The position numbers and the translations under genes were made by a program. From [Mycobacterium] crassicus (GTDB taxonomy: Bacteria; Actinomycetota; Actinomycetes; Mycobacteriales; Mycobacteriaceae): 64,000 bases of DNA. The notes below the pieces were generated by a model. That model saw nothing but the letters and a program-made list of their open reading frames with translations, made no database searches and was not told where the DNA came from. The stretch lies in assembly GCF_020181615.1 (NCBI RefSeq), contig NZ_CP084029.1:3764800-3828799 (forward strand). Direction: 5' to 3'. Positions 48,611-57,790 of the stretch are shown here, piece after piece (within the stretch, counting starts at the first letter, position 1; every line of letters begins with the position of its first letter).

Positions 48611-48916
48611 CTACTGAATGTTGACGTCGACGCTGGCCGGCAGATCGATGCGCATCAGAGCGTCAACGGTCTTCGGCGTGGGATCGAGGATGTCGATCAG
48701 GCGCTTGTGGGTGCGCATCTCGAAGTGCTCCCGCGAGTCCTTGTACTTATGCGGCGACCGAATGACGCAGTAAATGTTCTTCTCGGTCGGCAGCGGCACC
48801 GGGCCCACCACGCTCGCACCGGTGCGGGTGACGGTCTCGACGATTTTGCGCGCCGAGGCGTCAATAGCCTCATGGTCGTAGGCCTTGAGCCTGATGCGGA
48901 TCTTTTGTCCCGCCAC
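48611..48916 (-). CDS. rpsJ: Ribosomal protein S10
   Basis: A 101-residue 30S protein, also the NusE subunit of antitermination complexes. [20 protein letters not shown] and [20 protein letters not shown] are fully typical. The frame extends five codons upstream, but GTG 48916 (AGQKIRIRL) gives the canonical mycobacterial length. It is the first gene of the S10 operon. Confidence 0.97.
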   Translation of the reverse strand: MAGQKIRIRLKAYDHEAIDASARKIVETVTRTGASVVGPVPLPTEKNIYCVIRSPHKYKDSREHFEMRTHKRLIDILDPTPKTVDALMRIDLPASVDVNIQ

Positions 48917-49311
48917 GCTTCTATTCCTCACTCCTGCAAAGGGGGTCCGTTTCCGAACCCGGTGCGCCCCCGCGCGCCGGGGCCCGCTCGAGCCCGTACC
49001 GACACTGCGTTGGACGCTGCCGCCGCTGTTTACCTGTCGTGGTCCACCGGTCCCCGCGGTCGGGCGTGTCGCCCGTACACGGCCCCGCGCACGGTGAAAA
49101 ATCCCCGTACTGCGAGAGTGTGACCGGATGCGCCCGGGTGGACGCTGGTCGTATGCCCAGCCAGGGGCAAACCCGGCTCAGGCGAACCTGACCAGTATGC
49201 CCCAGATCAGGTCATCGGCCAAATCCCAGGTCGTATCGCCATCGGGCCGGCCGGCCACCGGCCGCGGGGCCGCCGGACAGCCGACCTTACCGACGGGTAA
49301 GGTATGCCGGC
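48917..49311. promoter_or_regulatory. Divergent leader region of the S10 operon and a DUF4442 gene
   Basis: This 395-bp gap must contain the S10 operon promoter on the minus strand. I found no convincing -10/-35 pair there, and no coding frame. GC-rich inverted stretches (for example around 48965-48985) may fold in the leader. The plus-strand side ends in the palindrome described at 49284-49303. Confidence 0.4.
49284..49303. promoter_or_regulatory. Palindromic operator overlapping a -10 element
   Basis: ACCTTACC, GACG, GGTAAGGT form a perfect 8-bp inverted repeat. TAAGGT at 49298-49303 fits a mycobacterial -10, and ATG 49312 starts nine bases later, so the transcript may be leaderless or nearly so. 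A bound dimeric repressor would cover the promoter. Confidence 0.5.
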
Positions 49312-49785
49312 ATGAGCGGATCTACCAGCACATATCAGATGTGGCGACGTCTTTCGGGCGTGGCCGGCGGCACCCGGTTGTTCTCCGCCGCGGCGATGGC
49401 CCGGGTCCCCTACTTCGCATCCGTGCTGCCGCACGTGGTCCGGATGGAGCCCGGACTGGCCGAGGTACTGGTGCCCAAGTGGCCGTTCGTCTACAACCAC
49501 CTGCACACCGTGCACGCGATCGCGTCCTGCAACGCCGCCGAGGTGGCGATGGGGATGTTGATGGAGGCCACCGTGCCGCGCAGCCACCGTTGGATCCCCA
49601 AGTCGATGAACGTGTCCTACCTGGCCAAGGCGACGACGTCGCTGCGCGCCACCGCCCGGCTGGACGCGCCGGACTTCGCTGCCATCACCGAAGGAACCGA
49701 CGTCGTGGTTCCGGTCAGCATCACCGACCGCAGCGGGGCCGAGGTGGTGCACGCCGACATCACCACCTGGGTGACCCCGGCCTGA
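49312..49785 (+). CDS. DUF4442 hotdog-fold protein, thioesterase-like
   Basis: A 157-residue single-domain protein with the hotdog pattern of DUF4442: the central-helix region NHLHTVHAIASCNAAEVAMGMLME and the strands WIPKSMNVSYLAKATTSLRA. Relatives are related to PaaI-type acyl-CoA thioesterases. The His in NHLHTVHA is a plausible active-site residue, but the substrate is unknown. It is a monocistronic gene with its own palindromic operator and a hairpin terminator after it. Confidence 0.75.
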   Translation: MSGSTSTYQMWRRLSGVAGGTRLFSAAAMARVPYFASVLPHVVRMEPGLAEVLVPKWPFVYNHLHTVHAIASCNAAEVAMGMLMEATVPRSHRWIPKSMNVSYLAKATTSLRATARLDAPDFAAITEGTDVVVPVSITDRSGAEVVHADITTWVTPA

Positions 49786-49798
49786 CCCGCACTCCCCT

Positions 49799-49828
49799 GC
49801 CGAACGTGAACCCAGCTTCACGCTCGGC
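49799..49828. terminator. Hairpin terminator between convergent genes
   Basis: GCCGA-A-CGTGAA and TTCACG-C-TCGGC pair as a 12-position stem with one mismatch around a six-base loop, between the DUF4442 gene and the carboxylesterase stop. Confidence 0.65.
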
Positions 49829-49835
49829 GCAAGGG

Positions 49836-51476
49836 TTACCGAATGCCCGCCCAGAACCCGCACTCGTGCTCGGCGGCGTAGTCGGTGACAATCCGGCTGC
49901 CGTCGGTCCGCAGTGACATCCACCTGCGGTCGGTCCCGGTCCCGGCCACGGGCCAGTCGGGCTGGCCGACCCCGACCGGCGCACCGGAGACCACGAACCC
50001 GGTCCAGTACTCGACCATCTGGTCGGACAACCGGCGCTGCGACGGATTCAGGGGCGGGGCGCCGCCGATGTCGAACAGATAGCGCATCTCCAATGAATGC
50101 GTGGCGCCGACCGGGAACGGCACGTGCTCGAACAACTCAGGCGCCGGGGCGTGCGGGTCGTCGAATTCGTAGGCGTACACCGGCGCGCCGCCGGCCAGCC
50201 CATCGGCCATCCGATCGGCCACGCAGGCGAAGATGCTGTCGGTCGCCGCGGCCGCGTATGCCAATGAGGTGCTGCCGCCGAACCGTGCGGGTTGATAGCG
50301 GTCGGCCACCGCGGGGCTGTCGCCGGGTCCGAAGAGGTCCTTGAGCTCGTCGGGATATTCCGCGGACGTGATCTCCCGGCCGACCCGCAGATAGCGCAGC
50401 GCCACGAACAGGGTGAACTCGTCGCGGTTGATACCCAACAGCACCGGCACCGCGGCGGCCTGGCCATCTTGGCCATCGTCGAACGCCCGCATCGGATCGG
50501 TTGGCAGCGAAGGGGTTCCGATCACCGGGCCGCTGAGGTGATCGGTGCCGAACCGGGCGTACCAGAGCGGCTTGGTCAGCCGGTCGGCCGGCAACGCCCG
50601 CAGGCAGGCGGCTATGCCCGAGGGGTCCCGGTCCCCGTAGTCGGCGCAGCCCACCGACTCGGTGTACTCGCGGCTGATCCGCCGGGCCTCGGGCACCTCG
50701 ACCTGGGCCTGGCACGGCCCGCTCTGAATGATCGCGGACCGGAACAGTCCTTTCGACTCCGGTGCGGCCAGGTGGTCGCAGACCGACATGGCCCCGGCCG
50801 ATTCACCGGCGACGGTCACCTTCGCCGGGTCACCGCCGAACTCTGCGATGTTGTCTCGCACCCAGCGCAGCGCCGCCTGTTGGTCGGCCAGCCCGTAGTT
50901 GCCGGCCTCCCCCAGCGCGGGGTCGGCCAGGAAGCCCAGCGCTCCCAGCCGGTAGTTGATGGTGACGACGATGATGCGGCCGCGGACCGCGAGTCGTTGC
51001 GCGTGATAGATGTCGCCGGCGCCGCGCATGAAGCTGCCGCCGTGGATCCACACCATGACCGGCAGCGGTTCGGCGGCCGACCCGGTCGGCGTCCACACGT
51101 TGAGCGTCAGGCAATCCTCGCTGATCGGGTCCACCTCCGCGGCATCCGGCTGGATGCACCACGGCCCACGCTTAACAGCGTCGCGCACCCCCGGCCAGGC
51201 CGGCATCGGCGCCGGCGGCTGCCAGCGCAGCGGGCCGACCGGTGGTGTCGCGTAGGGAATCCCCTGGAACAGCCGGTGATCCGGGTCGACGGTCCCGCGC
51301 AGCAACCCGGCGGCGGTCCGCACCACCTCGGCGTTGAGCCCGACCGCGCGGGCCGGGACACCCGGCTGTGACGCCGCCCCGTCCGAGCGGGCGCACCCGG
51401 CGGCCAGCACCGCGATCACCCCCAGTGCGGCGGCGCCCGCCCGCAGTCCCCGGCGCCGCCTTGATCCGGTCAACAT
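49836..51476 (-). CDS. Lipoprotein type B carboxylesterase
   Basis: A 546-residue alpha/beta hydrolase of the carboxylesterase/lipase type B family. The N terminus MLTGSRRRRGLRAGAAALG leads to a lipobox VLAAGC at about residue 28, so the protein is probably anchored to the outer face of the membrane. The oxyanion block is MVWIHGGSF, the nucleophile Ser is in VTVAGESAGAMS, and the catalytic His is in VPFPVGATHSLEM; the acidic residue is in the preceding region. Start ATG 51476 is preferred because it gives a clean lipoprotein signal; the frame is open 44 codons further. It is divergent from the P450 gene. Confidence 0.87.
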   Translation of the reverse strand: MLTGSRRRRGLRAGAAALGVIAVLAAGCARSDGAASQPGVPARAVGLNAEVVRTAAGLLRGTVDPDHRLFQGIPYATPPVGPLRWQPPAPMPAWPGVRDAVKRGPWCIQPDAAEVDPISEDCLTLNVWTPTGSAAEPLPVMVWIHGGSFMRGAGDIYHAQRLAVRGRIIVVTINYRLGALGFLADPALGEAGNYGLADQQAALRWVRDNIAEFGGDPAKVTVAGESAGAMSVCDHLAAPESKGLFRSAIIQSGPCQAQVEVPEARRISREYTESVGCADYGDRDPSGIAACLRALPADRLTKPLWYARFGTDHLSGPVIGTPSLPTDPMRAFDDGQDGQAAAVPVLLGINRDEFTLFVALRYLRVGREITSAEYPDELKDLFGPGDSPAVADRYQPARFGGSTSLAYAAAATDSIFACVADRMADGLAGGAPVYAYEFDDPHAPAPELFEHVPFPVGATHSLEMRYLFDIGGAPPLNPSQRRLSDQMVEYWTGFVVSGAPVGVGQPDWPVAGTGTDRRWMSLRTDGSRIVTDYAAEHECGFWAGIR

Positions 51477-51553
51477 GACCGATGAGCCTAATCGGCCCAA
51501 TGGTGACAAACCGCCACCACGACGAGTGAATCTCACCGACACTGATCCAAAGC

Positions 51554-51565
51554 TGACACTTGTCA
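51554..51565. promoter_or_regulatory. Inverted repeat between esterase and P450 genes
   Basis: TGACA, CT, TGTCA form a perfect inverted repeat in the 115-bp divergent gap. On the minus strand it reads TTGACA with its flanking base, a consensus -35 for the esterase gene, so the site could be promoter and operator together. Confidence 0.35.
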
Positions 51566-51591
51566 AGAAATCCGCGGGCGAGGAGTCGACG

Positions 51592-52845
51592 TTGACTACA
51601 CCGATCACTGATGACGCCGCCCGGGTGTTCGCCGATCCGACCGCCTACACCGACGAACCGCGGCTGCACGCGGCCCTGACCCATCTGCGGGCCAATGCAC
51701 CGGTGTCGTTGGTGGATCACCCGCCCTATCGTCCGTTCTGGGCCATCACCCGGCACGCCGACATCATGGCGATCGAGCACGACAACGTGCTGTGGATCAA
51801 CGAACCGCGGCCGGTGCTGGCCCCCGCCGATGCCGACGATCTGCAGCGCTCGCTGCTGGACGCCGGCATGGGGCTGCGCACCCTGATCCACATGGACGAC
51901 CCGCACCACCACAAGATGCGCACCATCGTTTCGGACTGGTTCCGTCCCAAGGCGATGCGGGCGATGAAGACCCGGATCGACGAACTCGCCACACGCTATG
52001 TCGACAAGATGGCGCATATCGGCCCGGTCTGCGACTTCGCCCAGGAGATCGCGGTCAACTACCCGCTGTACGTGATCATGTCGCTGCTGGGCCTACCGGA
52101 ATCCGATTTCCCCCGGATGCTCAGACTCACCCAGGAACTGTTCGGCGGCGACGACGACGAGTACCGACGCGGCTTAACTCCCGAGAAGCAACTGCCGGTG
52201 CTGCTGGACTTCTTCGACTATTTCGCGGAGTTGACCGTCGCACGGCGCGCGCAGCCGACCGAGGATCTGGCCTCCACCATCGCCAACGCAACCATCGACG
52301 GGGCGCCGCTGTCCGATATCGACACCGCCTCCTACTACGTCATCATGGCCACCGCCGGCCACGACACCACCAGCGCAGCGATCAGCGGCGGCATGCGGGC
52401 ACTGATCGAACACCCCGATCAGCGGGAACGGTTGCGCGCGGATCTGAGCCTGATGCCGACCGCGGTCGAGGAGATCATCCGCTGGGTGACCCCGGTCAAG
52501 GAGTTCATGCGGACGGCCACCGCCGACACCGAGGTGCGCGGGGTGCCGATCGCCAAGGGGGAATCGGCCTATCTGTCCTATGTCTCGGCCAATCACGACG
52601 AGGACGTGTTCGACGACCCGTTCACCTTCGACGTCGGGCGCGACCCGAACAAGCATCTGTCGTTCGGCCACGGGGTGCACTTCTGTGTGGCCTCCGCACT
52701 GGCCCGGATGGAGATCACCAGCTTCTTCACCGCGCTGCTGCCACGGCTGGAGGCCATCGGACTGGCCGGCGTGCCCCAGTTGGCCGCCACCACCTTCGTC
52801 GGCGGTACCAAGCACCTGCCCGTCCATTACCGGCTGCGCTTCTGA
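51592..52845 (+). CDS. Cytochrome P450
   Basis: A 417-residue soluble class I P450. The I-helix oxygen-activation motif is MATAGHDTTSAA, the ExxR motif is in VEEIIRWVTP, and the haem ligand is Cys365 in LSFGHGVHFCVASALARME. Start TTG 51592 follows GAGGAG by six bases and gives the usual bacterial P450 length; an ATG at 51475 would add 39 residues without P450 similarity. Substrate unknown. No ferredoxin or reductase gene is adjacent. Its end overlaps the convergent mftG gene by 19 bases. Confidence 0.92.
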   Translation: MTTPITDDAARVFADPTAYTDEPRLHAALTHLRANAPVSLVDHPPYRPFWAITRHADIMAIEHDNVLWINEPRPVLAPADADDLQRSLLDAGMGLRTLIHMDDPHHHKMRTIVSDWFRPKAMRAMKTRIDELATRYVDKMAHIGPVCDFAQEIAVNYPLYVIMSLLGLPESDFPRMLRLTQELFGGDDDEYRRGLTPEKQLPVLLDFFDYFAELTVARRAQPTEDLASTIANATIDGAPLSDIDTASYYVIMATAGHDTTSAAISGGMRALIEHPDQRERLRADLSLMPTAVEEIIRWVTPVKEFMRTATADTEVRGVPIAKGESAYLSYVSANHDEDVFDDPFTFDVGRDPNKHLSFGHGVHFCVASALARMEITSFFTALLPRLEAIGLAGVPQLAATTFVGGTKHLPVHYRLRF

Positions 52846-54275
52846 TCACGCAGCAGCGACGCAGCCCGATGGGCCAGCATCGCGATCGTCGCGTGCGGTC
52901 CCCGGCTGGGGATCTGGGGTAGCGCCGAACCGTCGATCACCCACAGCGCTTCGACGCCGCGCACCCGGCAGCGTGCATCGAGCACCGCGGACTCATCGTC
53001 GTCGGCGCCCATCGGCGCACTGCCGCACAGGTGCTGGGACGTCGACCAATGCGGTGGCGGGGCATCGCCTTTCGCACCTACGATGTCCTCCACCAGGCTC
53101 AATCCGCGGCGCAAGGCCGCTGCGTCGGCAGGTTCGATGTCGTAGCGGTGTTCGATCCGCGGCTGCACCCGCGGGTCCGCGGAGACCAGCGTCAACCTCC
53201 CCCGGCCCCGCGGCCTCATCAGCGCCACCCCGATCTGAGGCGGCTCCGCCGGCCCGGATTCACCGAGCAACGTGCCGAAACCACTGGTGTAGGGCCGGAT
53301 CTCGACGTCATCGTGATGCAGCACCGCCTCGAGCACCGGGCGGCCCCCCGTCCCTGGCCAGTCGGTTGCGACCAGCCACTCCGGGTGGTCCACACACTGC
53401 GCCCCGACCGGCAGCACGGAGTGCACCTCGATGCCCAGCTGCCGCAGCATCGCGGGCTGTCCCACGCCGGACAGCATCAACAGGTGTGCCGACTCGATCG
53501 CCCCGGCGCACAAGATGATTCGATCTGCGGACAGTCGCAGCGGGCCGCCGGGCCCGATCGCATGGACTGCCACGGCCCGACCGCGGTCGATCTCCACCCG
53601 GATCGCCTGGGTCTCGGTTCGCACGGTCAGGTTCGGCCGGTCGAGAGCGGGCACCAGGAACGCGGCACCCGGGCCGGTACGTACGCCGGCAGCAGTGATG
53701 TTGAGCGGCACCGCGCCCACCCCGGACTGTGGAGCCGTCGTCGCGTCGTTGAGGTCGGCGAGCCACTCGAACCCGGCACGGACCGCAGCATCGATGAATC
53801 GTGCTGTTCCAGCACATATTTCACTGCTACGGCGAACCGGTATCGGACCGGAGTCGCCGTGCTGGGCCCCGGCGAAGTCGAGGTCGGTCTCGATGGCCCG
53901 GAAGGATTCCAGCACCTCGGGCCACGACCAGCCCGGCAGCCCGCTGTCGAAGTCTCCCGGCAGCCCCCGGCAGAAGTAGCCGCCGTTCACCGCGCCGGAA
54001 CCACCGACCGTGGCGCCGCGCGTCAGTCTCGCCGCTTCCCCGGGGCGGCCGGTCAGCTCGGACTCATAACGCCGCACCAGCCGACTGTCGGCTCCGATGG
54101 GCAACACCGTGGCGTCTGCGGCCTGCGCCGCCAGCGCCGGGTCGGCCAGCCCCACCCCGGCCTCCAGCACCGTGACGGTGCAGGCCGGATCGAACGAAAG
54201 CCGTTCGGCCACAATCGACCCTGCACTTCCAGCCCCCACCACCAGGGCGTCGCTGTGCAATTCCGGACCGACCAA
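52827..54275 (-). CDS. mftG: Mycofactocin system GMC oxidoreductase MftG
   Basis: A 482-residue flavoprotein of the glucose-methanol-choline family. The N-terminal ADP-binding motif is DALVVGAGSAGSIVAERL, and the C-terminal active site region includes WSTSQHLCGSAPMGADDD with His and the block GPHATIAMLAHRAA. In mycobacteria MftG reoxidises mycofactocinol and links it to respiration. The TTG start immediately follows mftF and matches the Rossmann strand. It is the last gene of the cluster and converges with the P450 gene. Confidence 0.9.
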   Translation of the reverse strand: MVGPELHSDALVVGAGSAGSIVAERLSFDPACTVTVLEAGVGLADPALAAQAADATVLPIGADSRLVRRYESELTGRPGEAARLTRGATVGGSGAVNGGYFCRGLPGDFDSGLPGWSWPEVLESFRAIETDLDFAGAQHGDSGPIPVRRSSEICAGTARFIDAAVRAGFEWLADLNDATTAPQSGVGAVPLNITAAGVRTGPGAAFLVPALDRPNLTVRTETQAIRVEIDRGRAVAVHAIGPGGPLRLSADRIILCAGAIESAHLLMLSGVGQPAMLRQLGIEVHSVLPVGAQCVDHPEWLVATDWPGTGGRPVLEAVLHHDDVEIRPYTSGFGTLLGESGPAEPPQIGVALMRPRGRGRLTLVSADPRVQPRIEHRYDIEPADAAALRRGLSLVEDIVGAKGDAPPPHWSTSQHLCGSAPMGADDDESAVLDARCRVRGVEALWVIDGSALPQIPSRGPHATIAMLAHRAASLLRDQKRSR

Positions 54276-54281
54276 GGCGAC

Positions 54282-55691
54282 CTAGCTGCGGATCTGCGGC
54301 TTGAGTGCGGCCAGGTTGCCCTCCCGCAGCACGCCGCCCCACAGGCCGGCGCCGTAGGCGAGGTCGTCGACCCGCTTGAGCAGCAGGTAGGCCGGCAACC
54401 CCAGTGGCCGGACGTCATCGCCGTCCAGCCGCGCGTGGCGCAGCCAGTCCACGAATCCATCGCAGATCGCCGCCACCAGCACCACCTGACGGCAGCGCTG
54501 CGACACCAATGCCGCCAGCAGTGCGATAGGCCAGTAGTGCCGGCACAGCGCCGAGGCGATCTGCAGCCCGGCGGCAGCCAGGCCACGCAGTGTGACCGCC
54601 AGTACGTCTGCGGGGGCGGTCTCCGGACCGCGCATCGCCTTCGCCACCCGGTGGCCGGTCAGCGCGGCGATCGCCATCGAAACCAGGTAGCCCAACACGG
54701 ACCCGAGCGCCATCAGCGCCCAGCCCGCCAGCGCCCAGCCGGAGATCACCATCGGAGCAGTCTTGCCCGGGTGCCGCGCCGACAGCGGTGCCGCCGAGCC
54801 GCCGTAAAACGCTTTGCGCGCAACCCAATCGCGCGGTGTGACGCGGTGTTCGTGCGCTACCAGCGCGATCGGCTCATAGCGCAGCCGGCTACCGGAATCG
54901 ACCAACCGCCAGCACAGGTCGACGTCTTCCCCGGAGCGCAGTTCCTCGTCGAAGCCGCCCAGGTCGTGCAGCGCCGAGCGGCGGCAGATGATCGCCGCAC
55001 TCGGAACGTAGGCGACCTTCCCGTAGGGAACCACGGGTGCCTCACAAGCGCCCAGATCCAGCGACGAGCGGATGGCCTCATACCGCGCGACCAGGTGGTC
55101 ACTGTCGGCCATGCCGACGATGCGCGGGGCCGCCAATGCCACGGTGGGGTCGCAGAAATGCCCCAGCAGCGCCTCCAACCAGCCTCGGCGGGGCACCACG
55201 TCGGAGTCCAGGAACGCCACGAAGTCCGTCTTACAGGCCGCCAGCCCGGTGTTACGCGCGGCGGCAGGCCCCCTGTTCGTCGGGTGACGCAGCACCTCGA
55301 CATCACAGCAGTGCGCCGACGTCAGATCCTCCGCGCAGACCGGGATCCGGGATCCGTCGTCCACCACGATGACCTTCAGTCCGCGCAGCGAAGCAAGCAG
55401 CCGCTGGAGGCCGGCGATGTTGTCCCGCACCGGAATAACGACCGTCACATCCCGATGCGACGGGCCGCCGGCCGGGCGCGGATGGGCGACCGTGGCGTCC
55501 AGCAGGGTGCGGGCCAGTTGCGCGCTGACCGCGTCACGTACCTCGAGCCGGCCGTCGGACAGCAGCGACTGGGCCGCCGGCGCCAACCGGAGCAGCCTGG
55601 TGGGCGAGCCGCCCAGCAATGCCGATCCGCGGCCCAGTACCCGGACCCGTCGGTCGACCTGCACGGCGAAGCCGTCGGGCAGCCGGGTCAT
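54282..55691 (-). CDS. mftF: Mycofactocin glycosyltransferase MftF
   Basis: A 469-residue family 2 glycosyltransferase that adds beta-1,4-glucose units to the mycofactocin precursor. After an N-terminal region of about 80 residues comes the GT-A domain: [19 protein letters not shown], the DXD-like FLDSDVVP and [11 protein letters not shown] (ED of the acceptor site). Hydrophobic segments occur at about 325-370 and 410-440, suggesting membrane association. ATG 55691 overlaps the mftE stop by four bases. Confidence 0.92.
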   Translation of the reverse strand: MTRLPDGFAVQVDRRVRVLGRGSALLGGSPTRLLRLAPAAQSLLSDGRLEVRDAVSAQLARTLLDATVAHPRPAGGPSHRDVTVVIPVRDNIAGLQRLLASLRGLKVIVVDDGSRIPVCAEDLTSAHCCDVEVLRHPTNRGPAAARNTGLAACKTDFVAFLDSDVVPRRGWLEALLGHFCDPTVALAAPRIVGMADSDHLVARYEAIRSSLDLGACEAPVVPYGKVAYVPSAAIICRRSALHDLGGFDEELRSGEDVDLCWRLVDSGSRLRYEPIALVAHEHRVTPRDWVARKAFYGGSAAPLSARHPGKTAPMVISGWALAGWALMALGSVLGYLVSMAIAALTGHRVAKAMRGPETAPADVLAVTLRGLAAAGLQIASALCRHYWPIALLAALVSQRCRQVVLVAAICDGFVDWLRHARLDGDDVRPLGLPAYLLLKRVDDLAYGAGLWGGVLREGNLAALKPQIRS

Positions 55692-56422
55692 TGGAGCATT
55701 CCGTTCGGTCCGGGCGCCCAGGTGTCGATCACCGCGACGCCGGCATCGACCATCTCGGCCAGGATCCGCCGCCCCTCGTCGGCGCTGGCGGTGGTGGGGT
55801 CGCCCAGCACGCCGACCGCACTGACCGCCGCGACACCGCCTCGGCGCATCGCCGGCAGCAACTCCGCAAGCGGGGCACTGTTACCCGGCTGCGCCTGGGA
55901 GATCCTCACCTCGTCCGGCGAAAGATACAGCAGCAGCGATGTTTCGGTGTGGCCGGCGTGCGCATCCGCCCCCTGAGCGGCACACGCCAGCCAGGCGACG
56001 TCGCGGTCCTCGAAGCGCAGCCGGCGTACCGCTTCGGCGAGCGCGGGAACGTTCCCGCCGTGGCCGTTGACGAAGACCACGCGCTGGGCCCAGCAGCAGG
56101 CCGAGCGGCCGTACTCCACCAGCAGCCGGGTCAGCGCGTCGGTGCCGATCGAGATGGTCCCGGGGAAGCTCTGGTGCTCCCCGCTGGCGCCGTAGGCCAC
56201 CGCCGGCGCCACCGGCCAGTCCTGCCCGGGCCGCGAGGAGGCCAGCCGGTCCGACATCGCCCGGGCAAGCGCCTGCGCGATCCGGGTGTCGGTGTCCAGC
56301 GGCAGATGCGGACCGTGCTGTTCGGTCGACCCCACCGGGACCAGAAGTGTCACCGATTGGCCAGGTAGCTGGCTCTGTAGCTGGCTCGACGTCGAACTAC
56401 CGAGCTCGCCACGGACCGCCAT
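55688..56422 (-). CDS. mftE: Mycofactocin precursor peptide peptidase MftE
   Basis: A 244-residue creatininase-family metallopeptidase. It releases the C-terminal Val-Tyr dipeptide product (as AHDP) from the modified MftA. Metal ligands are in [16 protein letters not shown] (Glu and His, Asp) and [13 protein letters not shown], and a Glu occurs in [16 protein letters not shown] 56422 (MAVRGEL) is chosen: upstream codons have no similarity and a -10-like TACCAT lies six bases before it. It is coupled to mftF. Confidence 0.93.
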   Translation of the reverse strand: MAVRGELGSSTSSQLQSQLPGQSVTLLVPVGSTEQHGPHLPLDTDTRIAQALARAMSDRLASSRPGQDWPVAPAVAYGASGEHQSFPGTISIGTDALTRLLVEYGRSACCWAQRVVFVNGHGGNVPALAEAVRRLRFEDRDVAWLACAAQGADAHAGHTETSLLLYLSPDEVRISQAQPGNSAPLAELLPAMRRGGVAAVSAVGVLGDPTTASADEGRRILAEMVDAGVAVIDTWAPGPNGMLQ

Positions 56423-56428
56423 CGGTCG

Positions 56429-56434
56429 ATGGTA
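56429..56434 (-). promoter_or_regulatory. Predicted -10 element for a separate mftEFG transcript
   Basis: On the minus strand TACCAT is followed by six bases and the mftE ATG, which fits a leaderless start. It lies in a 171-bp gap between mftD and mftE, while all other genes of the cluster are packed with at most six bases between them. Confidence 0.4.
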
Positions 56435-56457
56435 AGCGAATTCACCTGTCGTACACC

Positions 56458-56480
56458 AGTTGTTGACGGTTCTGACAACT
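56458..56480. promoter_or_regulatory. Candidate operator upstream of mftE
   Basis: AGTTGT and ACAACT arms, eleven bases apart, form an interrupted palindrome just upstream of the predicted mftE -10. The next bases on the plus strand are an A-run (AAAAAATTT). It could bind a TetR-type dimer, MftR being the obvious candidate, but it differs from the repeat in front of mftA. Confidence 0.3.
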
Positions 56481-56593
56481 AAAAAATTTGCCCGGCTGCC
56501 CGCGAGGCCGCCCCGGCTGTTCACGTCCGTCTCGCCCGCCACGGGCGTATCAGGTTTTGACCGCCGACTTCACGGGTCGGCGCGTCGACCGAG

Positions 56594-57787
56594 CTAGCCG
56601 GCGCCACCGGACGGCACGCCGAGCGTCCGGGTGAAACCGGCCGGAATCAGAATGTCGTCCGGCGACAGATCATGCACCGAGGCCCGCCCGAGCCCCATCA
56701 GGGCCGAGTCGATGCCGCCGCGCAGGATGTCCAGAACGTTCTCCACCCCGGGCTGGCCGGCCGCGGCCAGACCCCAGAGATAGGCGCGGCCGATCATCAC
56801 CGCCCGGGCACCGAGCGCAAGCGCCTTGACGACGTCACTGCCGCGCCGGACGCCGCCGTCCAGCAGTACCTCGATCTGGTCTCCCACCGCCTCGGCGATG
56901 GCCGGCAGGGCACGGATGCTGGCGGGCGTACCATCCAGGTTGTTACCGCCGTGGTTCGACACCGAAATCGCCGAAACACCGGCATCCACAGCCCTTTTCG
57001 CGTCATCGACGCGCATCACACCCTTGAGCATGAACGGCCCACCCCACAGCTCGCGCAACCAGGCGATGTCCTCCCAGGTGGGCGGCGGGGTGCCCATCCA
57101 CTCGCCGTAGGCCTGGAAGAACGGCGGGCCGGGTTCGCCGCGTCGCGCCTGGTTGGGCACCCGCAGGGTCGGCGGACGCATGGTCTTGGCCCACTGCAGG
57201 AACCACCGGGGCCGGGTCACGGCCTCCGGCATCATCTTGATCATGGTTTTCAGATCCATTTTTTCCGGGATCGTCGGACTGCCCCAGTCCCGGCCGTGCG
57301 AGAAGCTCCAGTCGGTGGTCGCGATCATCCCCACCGCGCCGGCCTCCCGGGCCCGTTCCGCCCGCTCGGCGATCGCGTCGCGCCCACCCAGCCAGTAGAT
57401 CTGGAAGAACGTCTTGGGGTTGGCGGCGATGACCTCTTCCATCGGCTTGCTGGCGAACGACGACAGGCCCATCGCGGTGCCACGGGCCGCCGCGGCCCGC
57501 GCCACGGCGACCTCACCGTCGGGGTCAACCGCCTGCACACCCGTCGGGGAGATCATCACCGGCAGTGAGAGCTCTTGTCCCATAACCGTTGTCGACAGTT
57601 CGCGACTGGCATGCGCGCCGACCACGTGCGGGGCGAATCCCAGTTCGCTGAAGGCCGCCACATTGTCACTGACCGTCAGGCCCTTTTCGCTGGCTGAGAT
57701 CAAGGAGGAGTATGCGGATTTGGGAAGCCGCTTGCGCGCCCGCTCCTGGGCGATGGCGACGGTTTCGAACCAGATATCACGAGACAT
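56594..57787 (-). CDS. mftD: Mycofactocin FMN oxidase MftD
   Basis: A 397-residue FMN-dependent alpha-hydroxy-acid oxidase-like protein. It oxidatively deaminates the AHDP intermediate to premycofactocin (PMFT), creating the redox-active keto-amide. FMN-binding blocks are visible: SLPVMISPTG, FFQIYWL, MLKGVMRVDDAKRA (Lys) and the catalytic SNHGGNNLDG with His. GVRRGSDVVKALALGARAVMIGRA binds the FMN phosphate. The start is three bases past the mftC stop. Confidence 0.94.
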   Translation of the reverse strand: MSRDIWFETVAIAQERARKRLPKSAYSSLISASEKGLTVSDNVAAFSELGFAPHVVGAHASRELSTTVMGQELSLPVMISPTGVQAVDPDGEVAVARAAAARGTAMGLSSFASKPMEEVIAANPKTFFQIYWLGGRDAIAERAERAREAGAVGMIATTDWSFSHGRDWGSPTIPEKMDLKTMIKMMPEAVTRPRWFLQWAKTMRPPTLRVPNQARRGEPGPPFFQAYGEWMGTPPPTWEDIAWLRELWGGPFMLKGVMRVDDAKRAVDAGVSAISVSNHGGNNLDGTPASIRALPAIAEAVGDQIEVLLDGGVRRGSDVVKALALGARAVMIGRAYLWGLAAAGQPGVENVLDILRGGIDSALMGLGRASVHDLSPDDILIPAGFTRTLGVPSGGAG

Positions 57788-57790
57788 GCG

